64,000 nt of DNA from Nocardia sp. NBC_01327. GTDB taxonomy: Bacteria > Actinomycetota > Actinomycetes > Mycobacteriales > Mycobacteriaceae. A program made the position numbers and the translations under genes. Shown piece by piece: positions 39,537 through 47,761 of this stretch (within the stretch, counting starts at the first letter, position 1; every line of letters starts with the position of its first letter). The DNA is taken from positions 2,666,001 to 2,730,000 of the forward strand of contig NZ_CP108383.1 in NCBI RefSeq assembly GCF_035958815.1. Direction: 5' to 3'. The notes under the pieces were generated by a model that saw nothing but the letters and a program-made list of their open reading frames with translations, searched no databases and had not been told where the DNA came from.

Positions 39537-40142
39537 TCAGGGCTTCGGGTTCTCCGGCTGCGCGGACTCGGACTCGGTTGCCACAGCGTCGGTCTCGGTT
39601 GCCACGGCGTCGGTCTCGGGCGCTGCGCTCGCCTCGGCGGTGGCGGCGCTCGCCTCGGCGGCAGTCTCGTCGGTATCGCTGCCGTCGGCCGCGTCCGCGT
39701 CCTCGGGTCCGATGAACGGATCCGGAATTCGCCCGCCGGATGCTGCGACCAGATCCGCCAGCCGGTCGTAGCCGACCGCGGGCAGCCGCACATCCGAATC
39801 ATCGGCGAGGTGCAGCTGCAGGTACCCGCGCTTCGGTATGCGCAGACCCTTCACCTCGGACCAGTCGATGTGCCGGCTGGAGAACATGCTGCGCGCATCG
39901 ATCCCCGACTCCGACACCGTGGTCCGGGTGCGTTCGATCCATACGGCCACGGCAACCGGTATGGCGAACAACACCCAGAGTCCCGCGGGCCACCCGAAGA
40001 ACGGGAAAGCAGCGCAGAACAGCAGGAGGAACACCCCGATATGCGCGAGCCGGGGGATCCGGATCACGCGACCCGTGTCCGATCCGGAGTCGGGCGTGTG
40101 GGACGATCGAGCTGGTGGCACGGACTGATGCGGTGATGACAC
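39537..40142 (-). CDS. PH-domain membrane protein (Rv3004/Cfp6-like)
   Basis: The 201-residue product has two adjacent membrane segments ([33 protein letters not shown]), then a bacterial PH domain ([22 protein letters not shown]). An acidic, repeat-rich tail with two ATETDA-type units follows. It occupies the place of cfp6 (Rv3004) next to ilvB in M. tuberculosis. GTG 40142 has GGGGG upstream. Function unknown; the PH domain suggests binding of lipid or another protein. Confidence 0.82.
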   Translation of the reverse strand: MSSPHQSVPPARSSHTPDSGSDTGRVIRIPRLAHIGVFLLLFCAAFPFFGWPAGLWVLFAIPVAVAVWIERTRTTVSESGIDARSMFSSRHIDWSEVKGLRIPKRGYLQLHLADDSDVRLPAVGYDRLADLVAASGGRIPDPFIGPEDADAADGSDTDETAAEASAATAEASAAPETDAVATETDAVATESESAQPENPKP

Positions 40143-40186
40143 ACCCCCATCCTCGCATTGTGTTGAACGAACCCGAACAACCGCTC

Positions 40187-40205
40187 TGTCTCACATAATG
40201 AGACA
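40187..40205. promoter_or_regulatory. TGTCTCA-N5-TGAGACA palindrome upstream of the ilv promoter
   Basis: A perfect 7-bp inverted repeat with a 5-base A/T-rich spacer ends 15 bases before the -35 box. It could bind a branched-chain amino acid regulator of the IclR-type LtbR/NdgR group, which control leu/ilv genes in actinobacteria. The link to those proteins is a guess. Confidence 0.5.
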
Positions 40206-40220
40206 CACATGGTCAGATGT

Positions 40221-40250
40221 TTGACTCAGCGGCTCATGCGCACTTACCGT
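40221..40250 (+). promoter_or_regulatory. ilvBNC promoter
   Basis: TTGACT at 40221-40226 and TACCGT at 40245-40250 fit -35 and -10 boxes with an 18-base spacer. The predicted start of transcription then falls within a few bases of the leader GTG at 40258, so the leader peptide may be read from a leaderless mRNA. Confidence 0.55.
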
Positions 40251-40257
40251 CGGACGC

Positions 40258-40305
40258 GTGAATCGAATCGAGTTGCTCGTAATCGGCCGGCGCGTCCAGC
40301 GCTGA
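40258..40305 (+). CDS. ilvB leader peptide (attenuation)
   Basis: This 15-residue open frame reads MNRIELLVIGRRVQR then stop. Six of 15 codons are for Ile, Leu or Val, including the run Leu-Leu-Val-Ile. It precedes a terminator and then ilvB, so it fits attenuation: when branched-chain aminoacyl-tRNAs are scarce the ribosome stalls here and the terminator does not form. Similar leaders precede ilvBNC in corynebacteria and mycobacteria. No Shine-Dalgarno is seen, in line with a leaderless start. It is too short for usual gene calling. Confidence 0.82.
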   Translation: MNRIELLVIGRRVQR

Positions 40306-40353
40306 GCCGACGACTATAGGTCTATTACGTCAGCTCGCAGCTGCGACGCGCCA

Positions 40354-40388
40354 CCCTCGAACAGCCCCTGGCTGTCGAGGGCTTTTTT
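40354..40388 (+). terminator. ilvB attenuator terminator
   Basis: CCCTCGA-A-CAGCC (40354-40366) pairs with GGCTG-TCGAGGG (40370-40381), with one bulged A and a 3-base loop, and is followed by CTTTTTT. It is the only hairpin in this window with an unbroken run of six T directly after the stem, which marks it as a Rho-independent terminator inside the ilvB leader. Confidence 0.88.
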
Positions 40389-40440
40389 GTGTTCAGGCAA
40401 GTCCATGGACTGGAACGACAAGCAGTAAGGAACCAAGACG

Positions 40441-42389
40441 GTGAGCGCACCTACCGCCCGACCCGGGCCTTCGGCCCGCAGGCCCGCGCCCTCGGCCACG
40501 CCGGCCGTGGCTCCGGCCACTACTCCGAATCGCCGCCAGGTCCCGCCCGAGCGGGTCACCGGCGCGCAGTCTGTTGTCCGCTCGCTCGAGGAGCTCGGCG
40601 TCGACACGGTTTTCGGTATTCCGGGCGGCGCGATCCTTCCCGTCTACGACCCGCTGTTCGATTCGACCAAGGTCCGCCACGTGCTGGTGCGGCATGAGCA
40701 GGGCGGCGGCCACGCGGCCACCGGTTATGCGCAGGCCACCGGCAAGGTCGGTGTGTGCATGGCCACGTCCGGCCCCGGCGCGACCAACCTGGTGACCCCG
40801 ATCGCGGACGCCCAGATGGATTCGGTGCCGCTGGTGGCCATCACCGGCCAGGTCGGGCGCAGCCTGATCGGCACCGACGCCTTCCAGGAAGCCGATATCT
40901 CCGGCATCACCATGGCGTGTACCAAGCACAACTTCCTGGTCACCGATCCGATCGATATCCCGCGCATGCTGGCCGAGGCCTTCCATCTGGCCTCCTCCGG
41001 CCGCCCGGGCGCGGTCCTGGTCGATATCCCGAAGGATGTGCTGCAGGCGCAGACCACCTTCAGCTGGCCGCCGGAGATGCGCCTGCCCGGGTACCGTCCG
41101 GTCACCAAGCCGCACGGCAAGCAGGTGCGCGAGGCCGCCCGCATGATCCTCGAGGCCAAGTCCCCGGTGCTCTACGTCGGCGGCGGCGTCATCAAGTCCG
41201 ACGCCTCCCCGGAACTGCTGGAACTGGCCGAGCTGACCGGTATCCCGGTCGTCACCACGCTGATGGCCCGCGGCGCGTTCCCCGATACGCACACCCTGAA
41301 CATGGGTATGCCCGGTATGCACGGCACCGTGGGAGCCGTTGCGGCGCTGCAGAAGTCGGACCTCATGGTTGTGCTCGGCGCGCGTTTCGACGACCGTGTC
41401 ACCGGCCAGCTGGACTCCTTCGCGCCCAATGCCAAGGTCATCCACGCCGATATCGACCCGGCCGAGATCGGCAAGAACCGGCACGCGGACGTCCCGATCG
41501 TGGGCGACTGCCGTGAGGTCATCACCGAGCTCATCGAAACCCTCAAGGCCGATCCGGCCGTCGGCGAAGCGCCGCTGCTCGAGCTCGGCGCCTGGTGGAC
41601 CTACCTGGACGGGATCCGCAAGGCCTACCCGCTGGGCTGGAAGACCCCGAGCGACGGTTCGCTGTCCCCGGAATTCGTCATCGAGACGCTGGGCCGGCTC
41701 GCCGGACCGGACGCCATCTACTGCGCCGGCGTCGGCCAGCACCAGATGTGGGCCGCCCAGTTCATCAAGTACGAGAAGCCGCGCACCTGGCTGAACTCCG
41801 GTGGCCTCGGCACCATGGGCTACGCGGTCCCCGCGGCCATGGGCGCCAAGATGGGCCTGCCGGACCGCGAGGTCTGGGCCATCGACGGTGACGGCTGCTT
41901 CCAGATGACCAATCAGGAACTGGCGACCTGTGCCGTCGAGGGTGTGCCGATCAAGGTCGCGCTCATCAACAACGGCAATCTCGGCATGGTCCGCCAGTGG
42001 CAGACCCTGTTCTACGAGAAGCGCTACTCGAACACCGATCTGGGCACCCACACCCTGCGCATCCCCGATTTCGTGAAGCTCGCGGAAGCCCTTGGCTGCC
42101 ATGGCATCCGGGTCGAGAAGGAAGAGGATGTGGAGGCCGCGATCCTCGAGGCGCAGTCCATCAACGACCGTCCCGTGGTGATCGATTTCATCGTCGGCAA
42201 GGACGCGCAGGTGTGGCCGATGGTCGCCGCCGGCACCTCCAATGACGAGATCATGGCCGCGCGCGGCATCCGCCCGCTCTTCGATGACGATGAGGCCGTG
42301 GACGAGCCCGCCGTGATCCACGAGGCGATGCTGCACGAGAAGGCCACCCTGACTGCCCACGAAAAGGCCGCCCAGAAGGGTTCCGAGGA

Positions 42390-42393
<4 letters not shown>
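40441..42393 (+). CDS. ilvB: Acetolactate synthase large subunit
   Basis: The ThDP enzyme makes acetolactate and acetohydroxybutyrate, the first common step to Val, Leu and Ile. The 650-residue product starts at GTG 40441 (AAGGA upstream). It has the pyrimidine-binding domain ([16 protein letters not shown]; catalytic Glu in [11 protein letters not shown]), a central domain ([10 protein letters not shown]), and the ThDP diphosphate motif [14 protein letters not shown] then [12 protein letters not shown]. The N-terminal 35 residues are a Pro/Ala-rich tail. It overlaps ilvN by four bases. Confidence 0.98.
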
Positions 42394-43969
<1,576 letters not shown>

Positions 43970-43990
43970 TTTCCACGCGGATTCGCGTTC

Positions 43991-44025
43991 AACGGCCCGG
44001 CACCTTTCGGGGGTGCCGGGCCGTT
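43991..44025. terminator. Terminator of ilvBNC
   Basis: AACGGCCCGGCACC (43991-44004) and its exact complement (44012-44025) make a 14-bp stem with a 7-base loop, 22 bases past the ilvC stop. It also faces the convergent gene ending at 44045. Confidence 0.8.
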
Positions 44026-44044
44026 GCGTATTTCCGGGGCTTGT

Positions 44045-44374
44045 TCAGCTGCTTCCGAATAGTCCGCGCGGCAGCGTGTTCCGGAGCCAGCCGTTGTCGT
44101 CCCATCGGTCGTGGCGATTGTGGTCGCGCCACCAGTCGGACTGGTTGTTGTTGCGCCACCAGTCCTGGTCGTGGTTGTTCCAGGGGTTGTTGTTCCAGGG
44201 GTCGTTGGACCAGGGATTCCGATCCCAGTGCGGCCGTGACACATCGGTGGCGCCGGCCTGGGTGGTGTCCGCTGAAGCCGTAGCGGCCAGCACCGCGATC
44301 GGAGTGACAGTGAGCGCACCCACCACGGCGATTCGAGCGAACATTCCTTGTGCGGAAGTGAATTTCGAGCTCAT
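44045..44374 (-). CDS. Small secreted Trp/Asn/Asp-rich protein
   Basis: The 109-residue product has a signal sequence (IAVVGALTVTPIAVLAATASAD). The mature part, about 72 residues, is low-complexity: repeats such as NPWSNDPWNNNPWNNH, DQDWWRNNNQSDWWRDHN and RHDRWDDN, with nine or more tryptophans. No cysteines. No family recognised; similar short WN-rich exported proteins occur in Nocardia, but a function is not known. Confidence 0.72.
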   Translation of the reverse strand: MSSKFTSAQGMFARIAVVGALTVTPIAVLAATASADTTQAGATDVSRPHWDRNPWSNDPWNNNPWNNHDQDWWRNNNQSDWWRDHNRHDRWDDNGWLRNTLPRGLFGSS

Positions 44375-44520
44375 GGGTCCGAGTGTGCTGAGTTTCCGGC
44401 CGGAAAGATATTGATACGGACGAGATTCCGTGAGAGATCAGGGTTCCGGTGGTCCTGAAGGATGACCCGCACCCGGGTGATGTCCCCCTCGGTACGACGT
44501 AATGTCCCTCGTGATACGAC

Positions 44521-44546
44521 AACGGCCCCGCACTTGCGGGGCCGTT
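44521..44546 (-). terminator. Hairpin after the SDR gene
   Basis: AACGGCCCCGC (44521-44531) pairs with GCGGGGCCGTT (44536-44546), an 11-bp stem with a 4-base loop, downstream of the minus-strand gene ending at 44588. Confidence 0.7.
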
Positions 44547-44587
44547 CGCGACGTCTCGTATTCGACTCGGCTGCGCCGTAATTCGAC

Positions 44588-45358
44588 TCAGTAGTGCGTG
44601 CCGCCGTCGATGCGGATCTCGGTGCCGGTGATGAACGCGCCGTCATCGGAGGCGAGCATCGCGACCACGCCGGCCACGGTGTCCGGGGAGGCGAAGCCCT
44701 GGCCGATGCCCGGGATCAGCTTCATGAACAGGCTGATATCGGCATCTTCGGGCAGGCCCGGGCCCTTGCCGTCGGTCATATCGCTGGAGATGGATCCCGG
44801 CGCCACGGCCACCACGCGCAGGCCCTGCTTGCTGTATTCGGCAGCCAGCGCGTGCGTCATGGACATGATGCCGCCCTTGGACGCGGCATACGCGGCCATG
44901 TACGGGTGCGCGAAGAACGCCGACGTCGAGGTGAAGTTCACGATGACGCCCTTGCTCGACGCGAGCAGCGCCGGCAGCGATTCGCGAATCATCAGGAACG
45001 TGCCGGTGAGGTTCACCGTGATGATCTTGTTGAAATCAGCCAGCGGCATGGTCTCGGTATGCGCCGACCGCAGAATGCCCGCCGCATTGATGAGCGCGTC
45101 CAGCCCGCCGAGGGTCTCGACCGCACTCGCGACGCCGGCCTTCACCGAATCCTCATTGCCGATATCGACCGTGACCGTGCTCAGCCGCTCACCATTGCCC
45201 TGCTCAGCAGCCTGCTTCGCAGTCTCGGCCAGCCCGGCCTCATTGATATCCGCGGCAACAACCTGCCCGCCCTCATTGAGAACCCGATGCACAGTAGCCC
45301 GGCCGATGCCCGAGCCCGCGCCGGTGATCAGTACTCGGCGATCGGTAAAACGCTCCAT
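44588..45358 (-). CDS. SDR-family oxidoreductase
   Basis: The 256-residue product is a classical SDR: cofactor motif LITGAGSGIGRATV, DINEAGL, NAAG in ALINAAGIL, catalytic Ser (FTSTSAFF), Tyr and Lys in YAASKGG, and GTEIRIDGG at the end. Substrate unknown. Start ATG 45358 has AGGAG nine bases upstream. It is divergent from a TetR gene, with a palindrome between them, so it is probably a TetR-repressed enzyme. Confidence 0.94.
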   Translation of the reverse strand: MERFTDRRVLITGAGSGIGRATVHRVLNEGGQVVAADINEAGLAETAKQAAEQGNGERLSTVTVDIGNEDSVKAGVASAVETLGGLDALINAAGILRSAHTETMPLADFNKIITVNLTGTFLMIRESLPALLASSKGVIVNFTSTSAFFAHPYMAAYAASKGGIMSMTHALAAEYSKQGLRVVAVAPGSISSDMTDGKGPGLPEDADISLFMKLIPGIGQGFASPDTVAGVVAMLASDDGAFITGTEIRIDGGTHY

Positions 45359-45413
45359 TGCGAACTTCTCCTCTGATGTCTTCTTCCCCCGTACCTGACA
45401 CGCTACGCCCGAA

Positions 45414-45428
45414 TGGCACAACGTGCCA
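45414..45428. promoter_or_regulatory. TetR operator candidate TGGCAC-N3-GTGCCA
   Basis: A perfect 6-bp inverted repeat with a 3-base spacer sits centrally in the 125-bp gap between the divergent SDR and TetR genes. The size fits a TetR-dimer site. Confidence 0.55.
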
Positions 45429-45483
45429 CACTGACATCCAAAGACTAGGATGAGTCTTGCCACCCCAACGACAAGGACGTCCA

Positions 45484-46086
45484 ATGCCCGCCCCCGCCCC
45501 GCAGCGCCCCACCCTGGCCGAGCGCCGCAAGGCCGAAACGCGCCTGGACATAGCCCGCACCGCCGCCCGCCTCTTCGCCGAACACGGCACCGCCGACGTC
45601 ACCGCCGAACAAATAGCGGAAGCCAGCGGCATAGCCCTCCGCACCTTCTACCGCTACTCGCGCACGAAGGAAGACGCCGTCGAACCAATGCTCACGACCG
45701 GCGCCCAACGCTGGTTCGAAGCAATAGCCTCCGGCCCCCGCCGGCTCCCCACGCTGGCCGACCTCGAGGCCACCGCAGTCCAATCCCTGACCATCGACGG
45801 CGGCGAAGACTTCGACCTCACCCGCGGCCTACTCCAAGCCATGGAAACCGACCCTGCCCTCCGCGCGGTGTGGCACCGCATCAATATGGAGGGCGAACGC
45901 GAATTACGCAGAGTCCTCACCGAATTGGCAGGCTCCGACGCTGACACTCTGCATCTCCGCCTCCTCGCTGCTGCAGCCGCGGGCGCGATCCGCATAGCCT
46001 TGGAACAGTGGGCAGCCGGCGACGGTAGTGAGGCGCCCGCCTCCCTCGTGGTCCGCTGCATCCGTGCCCTCGGCGTCGGGGTGTAA
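45484..46086 (+). CDS. TetR-family transcriptional regulator
   Basis: The 200-residue product has the TetR helix-turn-helix (LDIARTAARLFAEHGTADVTAEQIAEASGI... RTFYRYSRTKED, residues about 20-65) and a helical C-terminal ligand domain. It probably represses the divergent SDR gene and itself. Start ATG 45484. Confidence 0.94.
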   Translation: MPAPAPQRPTLAERRKAETRLDIARTAARLFAEHGTADVTAEQIAEASGIALRTFYRYSRTKEDAVEPMLTTGAQRWFEAIASGPRRLPTLADLEATAVQSLTIDGGEDFDLTRGLLQAMETDPALRAVWHRINMEGERELRRVLTELAGSDADTLHLRLLAAAAAGAIRIALEQWAAGDGSEAPASLVVRCIRALGVGV

Positions 46087-46222
46087 TTCGAACTATCCGT
46101 CCGCCCAGTTTGGTTGTATCCGTTGATGAATCGGTCACTTCCTCGTATTCGGTAACGCCACGATGTACAACGCGGATCATTCGCTAGAGTTCTCATTCGG
46201 GAGTTGTAGTTCAGGGGTGGTC

Positions 46223-47761
46223 ATGGTCGAAGAGTGGAAGTTCGATGTTCCAACCGTCGGCACCAAGCACCTTCCGCCCGACCCCCGGTACATGGAGGCC
46301 CTGACCAGCCAGGGCTACGGATTCGAAGCCGCCGTAGCGGATCTCGTCGACAACTCCATCGATGCGGGCGCCAAGGATGTCGTCATCCACTTTCTGCGCG
46401 ACGGCGACCGATTGGTCAGTCTGCTGATCGTCGATGACGGTTGCGGAATGGCCGAGGATGAACTCGATGTGGCCATGACCGTCGGCGGCCGCCGCGACTA
46501 CCAGCACGGTGCGCTCGGCATGTTCGGCACCGGACTCAAATCCGCATCATTGAGCCATGCTGCAGCGGTCACGGTGGTGAGTCGAACCCGCATGAGCCGG
46601 CCGATGGGTCGGCGCTGGAATATGGAGCGCGCCAAGACCGGATTCCAGTGCGACATAGTCGAACCGGGCTACGCGCAGTCCCTCATCGACCGATACGCCG
46701 GGAAGCCGATCACGTGGCACGGCACGGTTGTGCGCTGGGACGGCGTGAAGGACTTTCCCCGCAATGGCGGACCCGAGCAGACCGAACGCTATCTGGCCCG
46801 GATCATCAGCAAGCTCGGCATGCACCTCGGACTGCAATTGCATCGATTCCTGGCCCGTGGGAACTTCAACATCACCATTGCCGTCGAGGACATTGCTACT
46901 GGTCTCGTAGTGATGGATTTCGGTGTGCAACCGGTGGATCCGTTCGGCTACCCCGTGGTCGGGCACCCCGGGTATCCACGCACCTTCAAGGTGGAGGTTC
47001 CCTCCGCCGGCATTGTGCCGATGCACGCGCACATCTGGCCGCCGAAGTCGTCGCTCGCACAGTTCCGCGGCATCGGCTCGCTGCTGGAGACGCAGGGCTT
47101 CTATCTCTACCGCAATGATCGGCTCGTACAGGCGGGCGGCTGGAACAACTTCCGTCAGCCCGAACAGCATTTGTCCCTGGCGCGAGTCGCAGTCGAGCTG
47201 CCGCCCGGCGCGAGTGACGTATTCCGCCTGACCGTCAAGAAGGACGGCGTCTCGATCTCACCGGAATTCATTGCCGCGCTGGAGAATGCGACAGACGACG
47301 ACAGCGTCACCTTTACCGGATACCTCAGCGCCGCCGACACCGTCTACCGCGAGGCGCGCAAACGCGCAGGCGTCGAACGCAAGCCGGTGATCCCGCCCGG
47401 CAAGGGTCTGGATCCGGCTGTTCGAGAAGTGATTTCAGAGGAACTGCCTCCGTTGATCGGTGAAGACCCCATCGTGATCCGGTGGCAGACCTTCGAGGGC
47501 GACACATTCTTCGAGATCGACCGCGAGGAACGCGAGATCCTGCTCAACCAGCGCTACCGTGCCGCAGTTCTTGGGGGCCGTCGAGGCGGCCTCAACGACG
47601 CCCCCATGATCAAGTCTCTGCTGTATCTGATGCTGCACGAAGTATTTCAGCGAGAGCGGCTCGGTAGCCGCGACAAAGACAATCTGCAGCTGTGGCAATC
47701 GGTGTTGGTGGCCGCGGCCCGGGCGGAAATGGATCGCCTCGGCGATCGGGACGGGGAATGA
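46223..47761 (+). CDS. GHKL ATPase (MutL/HSP90-type), first gene of a GHKL-Z1 operon
   Basis: The 512-residue product opens with a GHKL ATPase: N-box ADLVDNSIDAGA (catalytic-metal N44), G1 box VDDGCGM (71-76), and lid/G2 box GMFGTGLKSASL (99-110). A transducer-like domain follows (FNITIAVEDIATGLVVMDFG). The C-terminal third has no family I recognise. ATG 46223 was chosen because AGGGGTGG precedes it and the ATPase fold starts soon after; an upstream ATG at 46163 is unlikely. It overlaps the Z1 gene by four bases. MutL-like ATPase plus Z1 pairs occur in anti-phage systems such as Mza, so I infer a defence role. Confidence 0.9.
   Translation: MVEEWKFDVPTVGTKHLPPDPRYMEALTSQGYGFEAAVADLVDNSIDAGAKDVVIHFLRDGDRLVSLLIVDDGCGMAEDELDVAMTVGGRRDYQHGALGMFGTGLKSASLSHAAAVTVVSRTRMSRPMGRRWNMERAKTGFQCDIVEPGYAQSLIDRYAGKPITWHGTVVRWDGVKDFPRNGGPEQTERYLARIISKLGMHLGLQLHRFLARGNFNITIAVEDIATGLVVMDFGVQPVDPFGYPVVGHPGYPRTFKVEVPSAGIVPMHAHIWPPKSSLAQFRGIGSLLETQGFYLYRNDRLVQAGGWNNFRQPEQHLSLARVAVELPPGASDVFRLTVKKDGVSISPEFIAALENATDDDSVTFTGYLSAADTVYREARKRAGVERKPVIPPGKGLDPAVREVISEELPPLIGEDPIVIRWQTFEGDTFFEIDREEREILLNQRYRAAVLGGRRGGLNDAPMIKSLLYLMLHEVFQRERLGSRDKDNLQLWQSVLVAAARAEMDRLGDRDGE

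Noticed and set aside
40258..40305. Treating the leader open frame as chance
   Set aside because: Rejected the null: the leader is rich in Ile/Leu/Val, sits between a promoter and a terminator with T run, and precedes ilvB, so it was kept as a feature.
40393..42360. Long open frame (655 residues) opposite ilvB
   Set aside because: It mirrors ilvB, as expected in a high-GC genome with strong third-position bias.
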